Assembly (NCBI GenBank): GCA_965221075.1
Contig: OZ244865.1
Span: 1,488,001-1,552,000 of the forward strand
Reading direction: 5' to 3'
DNA: 64,000 nt
From: UBA2970 sp965221075
Lineage (GTDB): Bacteria; Verrucomicrobiota; Verrucomicrobiia; Limisphaerales; AAA164-E04
The translations under genes and the position numbers were made by a program. Positions 7,984 through 17,267 of the stretch are shown piece by piece. The notes beneath the pieces were generated by a model. That model had not been told where the DNA came from, made no database searches, and saw only the letters and a list, made by a program, of their open reading frames with translations. Numbering within the stretch: position 1 is the stretch's first letter; the number at the start of each line of letters is the position of its first letter.

Positions 7984-10900
7984 ATGGGTCCTGAATTGAA
8001 AGAAAGCCGAGCGAAGTGCAGGAGGGTGGGCTCGGTTGTCTGCCTGCTGGCCGGTCTCGGGGCCTCCATGTCGGGCCTGGGCCAGACGCTGCAGACGGTA
8101 GTCGAGGACGAGATCGTCCGCCGCGAGGAGGCGATCATCGTGCTGCGGATGAGGCTGGAGCAGGCCGAGGCCTACCGGACCGAAGGGGACATGCCCCAGG
8201 CCGCCCTGATGTACGAGGAGGCGGTGCGGCAGATGGAGCTGGTGGGGGACATCCCGGCCATCGCCGAGGACCGCAAGCTTGTCCTCGAGGGCATGGCGGC
8301 AGCGCGGCTGTCCATGGCCGAGAGCTACCAGGCCATGGGGGGAAGGGGCTTCTACGAGGCGGAGAAGGAGATCGTTCGCGTCCTGAAGCTGGCGCCCGAC
8401 CATCCCGACGCGCTCCGGCTCAAGCTGGCCAACGACAAGTTCCTGGAGGAGCTCCGGGGCCGGATCCCCAGCCGCGAGACCATGGACATGCTTCCCGGCG
8501 TCCTCGAGACCAGGATCGGCGCCTCGGTCCTGGTCAAGGACGCCCAGGTGCTGCTCGAGGCCAACCAGCTGGAGGAGGCCGAGGCCAAGCTGCTGCGCGC
8601 CGCCCAGCAGGATCCCGAGAACCGGGCGGTCTGGTACTACCGTTCGATCCTGGCCGAGAAGAAGCACTCCCGGGAGGCCTCCCGCCGCGAGATCCACTCC
8701 AAGGACAAGATGGTCGAGGTCGCCGAGGCCTGGGTGCCCCCCCTGCAGGGAGAGGGCCTGCCCGTTCCCAACCCCGTCGCCACCACCAATCTCTACCACA
8801 CCAGCCTCGGACGCCAGAAGATCCAGTCCAAGCTCGAGCGGATCCTCATCGACGAGATCCAGTACGACAACCTCCCTCTCAGCGAGGTCATCGAGGATCT
8901 GCACGAGCAGTCCAAGGAGTGGGACGACGAGGGAGAGGGAATCAACTTCCTCATCGATCCCCGCGTCCAGAGCTCCGGGATCCAGGCCAACAACCAGTTC
9001 GGCCAGGGGGCCGGCCTCGGTCCCGGAGCCCAGCAGTTCGGACAGTTTCCCGGCCAGGATCCCTTCGGCCAGTTCATCCCGTCCTCCATTTCCGAGGCAG
9101 AGATTGATCTGCAGAAACTGGAGATCAATCTCAACCCACCCCTTCGCAACGTGACCCTCAAGGAACTGCTCGACGCCATCTCGAGGGTCTCCGACGAGCA
9201 GCTCAAGGTGTCGGTGGAGGACTACGCGGTCTATTTCACCCTGATGGCCGAGACGCCGGATCCGCTCTACACACGGCGGTTCAAGGTGGATCCCAACACC
9301 TTCATCCAGGGCCTTGAGGGAGTCGTCCCCAACATCTCGGCCGGCTCCTTCATCAGCTCGGTCGGCGGTGGCGGCGTCGGTGGCGGTGGCGGCTTCGGCG
9401 GTGGCGGCGGCTTTGGTGGCGGTGGCGGCGGCTTCGGCGGCGGTGGCTTTGGCGGCGGCGGCTTCGGTGGTGGCGGCGGCGGCTTCGGTGGCGGTGGCGG
9501 CTCGCTGGCTCTGGGAGTCGATCCTCTGGGCGGCAGCTTCGGTGGGGGCGGCGGCTTCGGCGGGGGCGGCTTCGGGGGCGGTGGCGGCGGCTTCGGTGGC
9601 GGGGGCGGTGGCGGCTTCGGCGGTGGAGGCATTGGCGGCGGCGGTGGGGGAGGCGGCATCGCCGGCGGTTTTTCCGGCGTCACCCGGGTCACCCTGATGC
9701 AGGACCTCCAGGTGCTGGTCCGCAACTTCTTCGCCGCTGCGGGAGTCAACTTCACCTCCGGACAGCTGGGCGTCGGACAGGGGGGCTTCGGTGGCGGCGG
9801 AGCCTTCGGTGGCGGTGGCGGATTCGGGGGCGTCGGCGGCGCCGGGGTGGGCGCCAGCGATGGCAAGGCCGTCTTCTTCAACGACCGCAACGGCTCTCTC
9901 TTCGTCCGCGCCACCCTCACCGATCTGGAGCTGATCGAGGAGGCGATCCACACCCTCAACGAGTCCCCACCGCAGCTTTCGATCGAGGCGCGCTTCGCCG
10001 AATTCACCCAGGAGGACCGGCGGGCCCTGGGCTTCGACTGGATCCTGGGCAACATTCCCCTCTCCGGAGGCAAGGTGGGGCTCCAGGCGGGGTCGGCCCC
10101 TTCCATGAACGGGGAGCAGCCTCCCGCCACGATCTTCCCCGCCACGGGAGGGGTGCCCACCGCGGCTCCCGATCAGGCTGGGGACCAGCTGCTTACCCGG
10201 GGGCTGCGCAACTACGGCTCCGACGGCGGCAGCTTCCCGGCCCTGGCGACCTTCACCGGGATCCTCACCGATCCGCAGTTCCGCACCGTGATCCGCGCCC
10301 TGGAGCAGAGGGGAGGGGTCGACGTGCTGGCGGCCCCGGTGCTCACCACGCTCAGCGGGCGCCAGGCCACCATCAGGGCCAACGACGTCCAGTTCATCGT
10401 GACCAGCAGCAGCGCCCAGCAGCAGGGGGGCGTCGGCATCAACCCCGGGTTCGGGACGCCCGGGTTCGGCGCGGGCGGGGGCGGTCCCATCGGGACCACC
10501 ATCCAGCCCCAGACGGCTCCGCTGCCGGTGGGCCCCACCCTGGACGTGATCCCCTATGTCTCCTCGGACGGCTTCTCCATCCAGATGACCCTGCTGCCCT
10601 CGCTGATCGAGTTCGTGGGCTACGACGATCCGGGGGCCTTCGCCATCATCACCCAGGGGGCGGCGGGCCCCACCGTCGGCACACCGCTGATCGCCACTCT
10701 GCCGCTGCCCCGCATCCGGGTGCGCCAGGTGATGACCAGCTGCGTGGTCTGGGACGGGCAGACGGTCCACCTGGGCGGCCTGATGGCCGAGAAGATCCAG
10801 AAGACCAAGGACAAGGTGCCCTTCTTCGGAGACATCCCGCTGGTGGGACGCTTCTTCCGGTCCGAGTCCAGCGACACCGAGAAGAAGAACCTGGCCATCT

Positions 10901-11025
10901 TCATCACTCCCACCATAATCGATCCGGCGGGCAACCGGATCCACACCGAAGACAACCTTCCCTACGATCCGAAGCTGATCCCGGATCAGGATCCCCTGGG
11001 TCTGGACGCCCCCGCCGCCAATTAG
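7984..11025 (+). CDS. Secretin (type II/III secretion and type IV pilus outer-membrane channel; Amuc_1098-type)
   Basis: 1013 residues with an N-terminal hydrophobic export segment (about residues 18-35). A helical, TPR-like region (about 40-240) precedes the N domains (DEIQYDNLPLSEVIEDL near 295; INLNPPLRNVTLKELLDAI near 385). The C-terminal secretin domain (about 760-1000) includes the signature KVPFFGDIPLVGRFF at about residues 945-960 and ends with KKNLAIFITPTII. Secretins form the outer-membrane ring through which pili or folded proteins pass. Unusual is a Gly/Phe-only stretch of ~100 residues (about 461-564) and a second at about 595-625, inside the N-domain region. The gene starts 121 bases after the previous one and may have its own promoter there, though I see no convincing one. 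Confidence 0.95.
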   Translation: MGPELKESRAKCRRVGSVVCLLAGLGASMSGLGQTLQTVVEDEIVRREEAIIVLRMRLEQAEAYRTEGDMPQAALMYEEAVRQMELVGDIPAIAEDRKLVLEGMAAARLSMAESYQAMGGRGFYEAEKEIVRVLKLAPDHPDALRLKLANDKFLEELRGRIPSRETMDMLPGVLETRIGASVLVKDAQVLLEANQLEEAEAKLLRAAQQDPENRAVWYYRSILAEKKHSREASRREIHSKDKMVEVAEAWVPPLQGEGLPVPNPVATTNLYHTSLGRQKIQSKLERILIDEIQYDNLPLSEVIEDLHEQSKEWDDEGEGINFLIDPRVQSSGIQANNQFGQGAGLGPGAQQFGQFPGQDPFGQFIPSSISEAEIDLQKLEINLNPPLRNVTLKELLDAISRVSDEQLKVSVEDYAVYFTLMAETPDPLYTRRFKVDPNTFIQGLEGVVPNISAGSFISSVGGGGVGGGGGFGGGGGFGGGGGGFGGGGFGGGGFGGGGGGFGGGGGSLALGVDPLGGSFGGGGGFGGGGFGGGGGGFGGGGGGGFGGGGIGGGGGGGGIAGGFSGVTRVTLMQDLQVLVRNFFAAAGVNFTSGQLGVGQGGFGGGGAFGGGGGFGGVGGAGVGASDGKAVFFNDRNGSLFVRATLTDLELIEEAIHTLNESPPQLSIEARFAEFTQEDRRALGFDWILGNIPLSGGKVGLQAGSAPSMNGEQPPATIFPATGGVPTAAPDQAGDQLLTRGLRNYGSDGGSFPALATFTGILTDPQFRTVIRALEQRGGVDVLAAPVLTTLSGRQATIRANDVQFIVTSSSAQQQGGVGINPGFGTPGFGAGGGGPIGTTIQPQTAPLPVGPTLDVIPYVSSDGFSIQMTLLPSLIEFVGYDDPGAFAIITQGAAGPTVGTPLIATLPLPRIRVRQVMTSCVVWDGQTVHLGGLMAEKIQKTKDKVPFFGDIPLVGRFFRSESSDTEKKNLAIFITPTIIDPAGNRIHTEDNLPYDPKLIPDQDPLGLDAPAAN

Positions 11026-11041
11026 GTTCGGAGGAGCGAAC

Positions 11042-12928
11042 GTGGCGATGAACATCTCTCGAATCCTGGCGGCTGCTCTGGCGTTCCCGGCCCTGGCTCT
11101 TGCCGAGGTAGTGCCTTCGCCCGGCGAGTCGTTGGTCCTGGGGCGCCAGTTCGGGGATCAGACCGCCCCTCGGGCGGCCCTCCACTCCCAGGGCGGATAC
11201 CTGGTGTGGCAGGACAACGCCATCGACGGCGACGGCCCCGGCATCGCCGCCGTGGCGCTGGACGCCGACCTGGCGGCGGTGCGGGGCGCCTTCCGGGTCA
11301 ACCAGGTGACCGAGGGGGAGCAGCGCCTGCCGGCTCTGGCGGCCCTGGCCGGGGGAGGCGCGGCCTTCGCCTGGCAGGGCCAGAACGACATCCGGATCCG
11401 GGTGGTGGGCCCCGACGGCCTGTTCGCCGGTCCCGAGACGGTGGCCAACGCCTGGACCCGGGGACAGCAGCAGGATCCCGCCCTGGCAGCCCTGCCCGAG
11501 GGCGGCGTCATGGCGGTCTGGGGCAGCGTCGGGCAGGACGGCGACATGCAGGGGGTGTACGGGCGCGTCCTCGACGCCCGGGGGCGCCCAGCCGGCGCCG
11601 AGTTCCGGATCAGCCAGACAGCCCAATTCAACCAGCGCAGCCCGGCGGTGGCCGCCCTTCCCGGGGGCAGCGTGGTGGTGGCCTGGATCTCGGAGCGCGA
11701 GATCTACCAGCCGGTGGAGAACGTTGTGGGAGGGGAGATTGGCTTCGAGGTGTCCCTCAGGGGCAGGCTCTTCGACTCCGGAGGCAGGCCCCTGGGAGAG
11801 GAGCTGGTCTGGGGAGATTCCTCCATCCTCGACGCCAACCCCTTCGTCCTTCCCACCCCGGACGGCTTCATGGTCCTCACCAGCGGCCACAGGAACCAGT
11901 TCCGGACGATGGCCAGCGGCGAGAGCCTCGACGGCTGGGACATCTACGGGCGGAGCTTCGACGAGCTGGGCGTCCCCCAGGGGAAGCCCTTCCGCGTCAA
12001 CCAGCACACCTACCACCACCAGATGGCCCCCTCGGCGGCCCTGGTGGGCGGCTCGGTCCTGGCCGTCTGGATGAGCTTCGGGCAGGACGGGGACCGGGAA
12101 GGGGTCTACGGGCGCCTGATCGGTTCCGGCGGCCCCGTGGAGGGCTCGGACGAGTTCGCCATCAACCTGGACAGCTTCCACAGCCAGCTGTTCCCCCACG
12201 TTTCGGGCTACGGCCAGCAGGCGGCGGTGGTATGGACCGGCTTCAGCGGCGGGGCCGACAGCTTCGATCTGCGGGCCCGGAAGTTCCGCTCGGAATCCTC
12301 TCTGCCGGACCTGCTCCCGGCCCCCTTCCTCCACGCACGGGACTACCACACCCTGGTGGCCGGCTGGCCTCCGGTGGACGGAGCGGTGAGCTACCTGGCC
12401 TATGTCGACGGCGGGAGCGATCCCCGCCAGGTGCACGGGAACCACATGCGCATCGACGGGCTGGAGCCGGGCTCCAGCCATACCCTCCGTGTGGTCCCTG
12501 TCCTGGCCTCGGGCCTGGCCGGCACGCCCCTGGCGACGGCCGAGGCCGCCACCTGGAGTCCCGACGCCAACCAGGACGGACTCCCCGATTCCTGGCAGAT
12601 CCGCTGGTGGGGATCCGACTCTGCCGGCTGGCCTTCCGCCGAGGGAGACGCCGACGGGGACGGAGCGAGCAACCGGGAGGAGCTGCTGGCGGGCACCGAT
12701 CCCCTGGACCCCGCCAGTCTTCTGGAGACCCGGATCCTCCGGGCGGGCGCCGCCCACAGGCTGGAGTGGAACGCCCTTCCGGGAGCGCTCTACCAGCTGC
12801 AGTTCTCCGCCGACGTGCGGACCTGGACCGACGCCGGGATCCCCCGGATGGCGGTGGGGGCCGCCGATTCGGTCTCTGTTCTGGGGGAGGAGGAGACCGC
12901 CTTCTACCGGGTGCTGCGCGTGCAATGA
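11042..12928 (+). CDS. Large secreted protein: propeller-like repeats, FN3-like domain, TSP3-like calcium motif, C-terminal FYRV module
   Basis: 628 residues. The GTG start at 11042 is 5 bases after GGAGGAG; ATG at 11048 is the alternative. A signal peptide (to about ALAEV) precedes repeated blade-like segments such as GGYLVWQDN, GVMAVWGSVGQDGD and SVLAVWMSFGQDGD (residues ~30-410). A fibronectin-III-like domain (~415-505) follows, then an Asp-rich stretch DANQDGLPDSW and DADGDGASNREELLAGTDP of thrombospondin-3/dockerin type. The end is a small domain with YQLQFSADVRTWTDAG and FYRVLRVQ. The function is unknown. It starts 17 bases after the secretin and its stop overlaps the next start, so it belongs to the secretin operon and is a candidate substrate or surface component. 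Confidence 0.75.
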   Translation: MAMNISRILAAALAFPALALAEVVPSPGESLVLGRQFGDQTAPRAALHSQGGYLVWQDNAIDGDGPGIAAVALDADLAAVRGAFRVNQVTEGEQRLPALAALAGGGAAFAWQGQNDIRIRVVGPDGLFAGPETVANAWTRGQQQDPALAALPEGGVMAVWGSVGQDGDMQGVYGRVLDARGRPAGAEFRISQTAQFNQRSPAVAALPGGSVVVAWISEREIYQPVENVVGGEIGFEVSLRGRLFDSGGRPLGEELVWGDSSILDANPFVLPTPDGFMVLTSGHRNQFRTMASGESLDGWDIYGRSFDELGVPQGKPFRVNQHTYHHQMAPSAALVGGSVLAVWMSFGQDGDREGVYGRLIGSGGPVEGSDEFAINLDSFHSQLFPHVSGYGQQAAVVWTGFSGGADSFDLRARKFRSESSLPDLLPAPFLHARDYHTLVAGWPPVDGAVSYLAYVDGGSDPRQVHGNHMRIDGLEPGSSHTLRVVPVLASGLAGTPLATAEAATWSPDANQDGLPDSWQIRWWGSDSAGWPSAEGDADGDGASNREELLAGTDPLDPASLLETRILRAGAAHRLEWNALPGALYQLQFSADVRTWTDAGIPRMAVGAADSVSVLGEEETAFYRVLRVQ

Positions 12929-14376
12929 AGAAAACCTCGCTAACCGTCCCGCAGCGCCGGAGCGTCCGTCCGCTGGCCGCTCTGCTCCTGATGGTGGGGG
13001 CCGCCACCGCCGGAGCCTTCTCCCTGAGGGGGCCCGTTGCTCCCTGGCAGACGCCCCGGATCAACTATCCACCGGCCTTCGGGCCGATGAACATCAACGA
13101 GGAGTACCGCTTGAACGTCCCCGTCCTGTACTACGGGTATACTGCCGAGTTCTACAGCTACTTCGGCGCCCAGGGATCCGAGGCGATCGATGAGGCGGTG
13201 GCGATCCTCAACGACATCCCTCCTATCGACGGGATCGCTATCGACGACTATCCGCTGGAGTCGGGGCGCTACAATCTCCGGGCCGAGGCACTGAACCTGT
13301 GGGACATCAAGTCGGTGGCTCTCACTTCCATGCTGAATATGCGGGGGCTGGACGATTCCACCCGCTACGTGTTCACCGTCCGCAACCACTGGGAGGCCCC
13401 TCCCGGAATCCACAACTACCATGTGATTAAGCGGAACTTCGATCCGATCAGCCTGCGGCCCAGCAACTACATCAACGGCGAGCTATGGACCTACAACGGG
13501 ATCATCCCTGTCTTCATCAACCGCTTTCGGGTGGATCCGCTGAAGCGTTACTTCTCTAAACGCGACCCGGTCTCCTCGCTCAGCGCGATCCGGCCGGGCT
13601 ACTTCTGGACCCAGTTGACACGGGACGATATCGGGGGTCTCAAGCACATCTACCGGTCCACCAACTACAATCCCGAGTACTCCATACCGGGGGTCACCGG
13701 TGGGCTCCAGCCTCCTTCCACCGATCCCGACCTCCAGAATCCCGGCCAGACGGGAGGATCCTTCCCCGGGGGAGGCGGCCCCTTCGACTTTCCCGGCCTT
13801 CCCGGTAACGGCTCGGACGTGTTCGACTACCCCTTTAACACCACCCCGACCACCGCCCCGACCAACAACATCCCGGCAGCAGCCGCGGCGATTCGCGGAG
13901 GCATCCAGCAGGTGCGGATGGAGAGGACCGACTGGGACTCGCTGCTTGGGGTGTACTACGAGCCGATCGAGATGAGCTACAGCGAGACCGTCCTGACCAA
14001 CAATGGCAGGATAGGACAGACGCTGACCCGGACCATCCTGCAGCCGGACGTCATCTTCGACGCTCGCGATCTGCAGGGGCCCGACGACCAGCCTGTATGG
14101 ATTGATATCTCCGAAGGGACAGGAGAGTGGCTGAGCAGCGATCCGCTGGACGGGATCGAGGGAGACGACTGGGGCCCCGGGGTGATCGTTCCGCCCTTAA
14201 GGCTGGTGTTCAACACCGCCGGCCCCGGCTCCTACAACATAGGCGGATTCTTCGACTCCGAGCACACCTCCCTTCAGTTCACCCGCTGGGCCCGCTTCGA
14301 CGGCAGCACCCGGGAACCGGTAATCTTTCCCGTGGGCACCTCCATTCTCGAGATCGAGGAGCGACTGAGACGATGA
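12925..14376 (+). CDS. Exported protein of unknown function, possibly a degenerate matrixin-like fold
   Basis: 483 residues; ATG overlaps the previous stop (ATGA). The signal peptide LAALLLMVGAATAGAFSL is followed by a region with INYPPAFGPMNINEEYRLNV, FYSYFGAQGSEAIDEAVAIL and, about residue 240, LTRDDIGGLKHIYRSTNY. These resemble the start and end of matrixin-type metallopeptidases ('..yfG..G..ai..A...l' and 'LT.DDI.GL..lY'). No HExxH zinc motif exists anywhere in the protein, so peptidase activity is not supported. A Gly/Pro/Asn/Thr-rich linker (~265-330) joins a C-terminal domain. The comparison to matrixins is my inference; what is certain is an exported protein translationally coupled to both neighbours. 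Confidence 0.6.
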   Translation: MKKTSLTVPQRRSVRPLAALLLMVGAATAGAFSLRGPVAPWQTPRINYPPAFGPMNINEEYRLNVPVLYYGYTAEFYSYFGAQGSEAIDEAVAILNDIPPIDGIAIDDYPLESGRYNLRAEALNLWDIKSVALTSMLNMRGLDDSTRYVFTVRNHWEAPPGIHNYHVIKRNFDPISLRPSNYINGELWTYNGIIPVFINRFRVDPLKRYFSKRDPVSSLSAIRPGYFWTQLTRDDIGGLKHIYRSTNYNPEYSIPGVTGGLQPPSTDPDLQNPGQTGGSFPGGGGPFDFPGLPGNGSDVFDYPFNTTPTTAPTNNIPAAAAAIRGGIQQVRMERTDWDSLLGVYYEPIEMSYSETVLTNNGRIGQTLTRTILQPDVIFDARDLQGPDDQPVWIDISEGTGEWLSSDPLDGIEGDDWGPGVIVPPLRLVFNTAGPGSYNIGGFFDSEHTSLQFTRWARFDGSTREPVIFPVGTSILEIEERLRR

Positions 14377-17252
14377 GCTTCCTAAGGCACGCTACGATCC
14401 GGGGCGCTCTCGTCGGAGCCGCTATCCTTCCCGCCGGGGCGGAGACCGTGGATCTGTTCGAGAACTTCGGAGACAACACGGTGGAGGAAGAGCCTCCGGT
14501 GATCGACGCCCGCGCCTTCGCCAACTACGGCAACTTCGAAGTCTACTCCTCACTTCCCTTCGACACCCTCAACACCCTCTACTACACCAACCGAGGGGTG
14601 ATTTCCGGCCTGGTGGGCTTCGACTTCCTCCACATCTCCTCCAGCGACGGGAGCCGCAGCCCGGCTCTCAACTTCGTCAACGAGACAGGCTCCCTGATCT
14701 CGGTGTACTCCCAGAGGTCGCTGCCCTTGCTTCCCACGGAAACAGAATTGTTCATGACCCCCGCCATCGTGCGCATCATGGCCGACGATGTGGTCAACTC
14801 GGGCCTGCTCTCGGTGGCTGCGCCCGGTCTGCTCCGGATCGAGGGAGATAGCGTGGATCTATCCTACGGAGGCATCGAGGTGCGGCCCATCGAGGGGCTT
14901 GGGAGCGAGAACATCGGGACCAACTTCCTGCCCGATGTGGGCGTATTCGACAACTACTGGGGAGGCGTCACCAACCTGCTCATGGGGCATCCCGGCCTCC
15001 TTGTGGGATTTGGAGAAGGACATCTGGTCCAGACGCCGATACATGTGGTGACCAACAGCGGCGGATTCTCGAGCCTGGAGTGGCTGTCGATAGTCCAGCC
15101 GCAGAGCTGGGCCATTTCCAACCAGGTGGGAGCGACCAACATCGTGGTCCAGGCGGTCTTCGCCCAGGCCCCTCCTGGAATCGAGCTGGATGTCCGCTTC
15201 TCGGAGTTCTGGAACCCGGTGCGCAAGACCGCTCTGGTGAGGCTGAGAGCGATTTCCACCAACGTGGTCTCCGGCGGGCTGGACTACCAGCATCTGTACC
15301 TGACCGACGAGCTGGCCTGGAACACCAACTGGCACATGGCGTACAACGACCTGGCAGGCACCTTCCGGCCGGCCATCTACGAGGCGAGCCGGCTCGCTCC
15401 CCTGGAATGGAGCTTCTCCAGTCCCGCCGACCACAGCGTGGAGATCGTCCCTGAGCTGTTCTACCAGGACACGTACAGCAACAACGTGACCACCAACGTC
15501 TACGCAGCCTACAGCCCGGACGTGCTAGCCCAGCTTTCAAGCCCGGTGGACGAGGACGGGTACCTAGACATAGGCCGCCTGCCCGGACGCATCGAGATCC
15601 ATGCCGGTCGCCTCGACCTCAGGGGCGCCCGCTTCCGGGGCGAGGGGCTCATATCGATCAACGCAGAGCATGTCGTCGGATCGGATCAGGTGGTCACGGA
15701 CGGCCTCAACTACAACTTCAACCTGGGCAGCACCAGCGAGGTGCTGGAGATCAAGGGCCTGGCGACCGATACCGCCCATCGCTTCGGGGGCAGCCTGCAG
15801 ATGTTCAGCACCATCTGGACCAACCAGTCCGCGATCGTGGAGGAGATACCGCCCGATCCCGACGACGATCCCCCCGGAGAGCCCACCACCACCACCAACT
15901 TCTTCGAGACCTTCTACCATGTGCTGGTGGTCGACGCCCAGGGCATGCAGACCGAGTACCCTGCCTACACCCACGACTTCGTGGCCAACGGCCGGCGCGT
16001 AGTGCTCAAGGACGACGTGGGAGTGGTCCGCGGCTTCGGCTCCGACGCCGAGTCGCTGGTGGTGGAAGGGGAACTGCAGCTCTACTTCCGAGCATCCAGC
16101 ATCGTGAAGGAGGATCTGCCCAACCTCGCCGAGCTGGAGGTCAAGGGCGTCCTTGACGTTCTGGACAGCCTCGAGCTGGGATCGGATGAGGAGCCCCTGG
16201 AGAGGCTGGCTATCGAGGGCAAGGTGATTTCGTTCCAGCAGAACATCCATGCCGAAGAAGTCCGGATCGGAGGCTCGATCCAGTCGAGCAGCTACACCGG
16301 AATCTCCGCCCGCAACGCCACCCTGGACGGAGCCTCCATGACCTCGGGCGGGCTGGTGGACTGGAAGGCAGGGGATCTGCGGCTCAGGCAGACGACCATC
16401 AGCGCCACCCGGGGACTGCGCCTGCAGGTGGAGGGAGCGCTCACCGATTCGGGCAGCCAGTCCGGCAACCTCTGGGAGCTGGGCGAGGGCTTCGCCCTGC
16501 TCGGACGTCCGTCCGGCGGGAGCCTGATGGGGACGGCCGTCTCCAGCGTTCTTCCCCGCTTCTCCCCCGTGAAGCATGTGTGGGCCGCCGAGGATCGGGG
16601 CCCTGTCCCCGCGGGCTACGAGGACAACCTGGCGCTGGGACGGCTCTACCTGTCGGTTCCTAGATCCAGCCTGGCGCGCTTTCTCCCCGCGGATTCTCCC
16701 TCGGCCCTGTATGTCGAAGTGCTCGAGCTGGACGAGAGCCTGTTTGAGGTCCTGGAGCAGAGGGTGGAGATAGCAGAGGGCATGACCCTCTACTACGCCC
16801 ACCTGGAGAACCGCCCGGCCGAGTCGCTCGACGGAGCCCTGGGAGGGCGCCTGCGCTGGGTGCGCAACTACGCCGGACCCCACACCACGGTTGAGATCCT
16901 GCAGCCCGGCAGCGACAGGCCCCTTCGGGTCAACCGCAGCCTGGCCCAGAGCCTGACCATCGATTCCGATGCCGACGGAACGGCCAACGGGATCGATCCG
17001 GTTCCCTTCGGCTACGTCCGCCCCAGCAGTCTGGAGGTGATCGAGGAGCAGGGGGCACGCAGCGTGGCCATCTCCTGGGAGGGGGCGGCGATGGCCTCCT
17101 ACCTGGTGGAGCGGCGCCAGGATCTGGTCCAGGGGGGCTGGGAGGAATTCAGGACGGTGCGCAACGATTCCGGCCAGCCCGCCCGGCTGTCGGTCTCCGA
17201 CCCCCTCTCCGAATCGGCCCGGTTCTACCGGGTGAGCTACCTGCCCGAGTAG
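14373..17252 (+). CDS. Large secreted surface protein (beta-rich, C-terminal FYRV module)
   Basis: 959 residues; ATG overlaps the previous stop by 4 bases. A signal peptide (RGALVGAAILPAGA) is followed by a long Asn/Thr/Ser- and Gly-containing beta-rich body without recognisable catalytic motifs. Segments such as ISINAEHVVGSDQ, LDLRGARFRGEG and LEIKGLATDTAHRFGG suggest beta-helix-like repeats. Near the end an Asp-rich TIDSDADGTANGIDP stretch leads to an FN3-like segment and a terminal module with YLVERRQDLVQGGWEEF and ARFYRVSYLPE, the same module that ends the genes at 11042 and 17268. Probably exposed at the surface or secreted; adhesion or structure is a guess. Confidence 0.7.
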   Translation: MSFLRHATIRGALVGAAILPAGAETVDLFENFGDNTVEEEPPVIDARAFANYGNFEVYSSLPFDTLNTLYYTNRGVISGLVGFDFLHISSSDGSRSPALNFVNETGSLISVYSQRSLPLLPTETELFMTPAIVRIMADDVVNSGLLSVAAPGLLRIEGDSVDLSYGGIEVRPIEGLGSENIGTNFLPDVGVFDNYWGGVTNLLMGHPGLLVGFGEGHLVQTPIHVVTNSGGFSSLEWLSIVQPQSWAISNQVGATNIVVQAVFAQAPPGIELDVRFSEFWNPVRKTALVRLRAISTNVVSGGLDYQHLYLTDELAWNTNWHMAYNDLAGTFRPAIYEASRLAPLEWSFSSPADHSVEIVPELFYQDTYSNNVTTNVYAAYSPDVLAQLSSPVDEDGYLDIGRLPGRIEIHAGRLDLRGARFRGEGLISINAEHVVGSDQVVTDGLNYNFNLGSTSEVLEIKGLATDTAHRFGGSLQMFSTIWTNQSAIVEEIPPDPDDDPPGEPTTTTNFFETFYHVLVVDAQGMQTEYPAYTHDFVANGRRVVLKDDVGVVRGFGSDAESLVVEGELQLYFRASSIVKEDLPNLAELEVKGVLDVLDSLELGSDEEPLERLAIEGKVISFQQNIHAEEVRIGGSIQSSSYTGISARNATLDGASMTSGGLVDWKAGDLRLRQTTISATRGLRLQVEGALTDSGSQSGNLWELGEGFALLGRPSGGSLMGTAVSSVLPRFSPVKHVWAAEDRGPVPAGYEDNLALGRLYLSVPRSSLARFLPADSPSALYVEVLELDESLFEVLEQRVEIAEGMTLYYAHLENRPAESLDGALGGRLRWVRNYAGPHTTVEILQPGSDRPLRVNRSLAQSLTIDSDADGTANGIDPVPFGYVRPSSLEVIEEQGARSVAISWEGAAMASYLVERRQDLVQGGWEEFRTVRNDSGQPARLSVSDPLSESARFYRVSYLPE

Positions 17253-17267
17253 ACCGTTGCTGCCTAG

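Noticed and set aside
9364..9675. Gly-rich block as a sequencing artefact or frameshift
   Set aside because: The frame is kept through both Gly-rich blocks and continues into intact secretin motifs on both sides.
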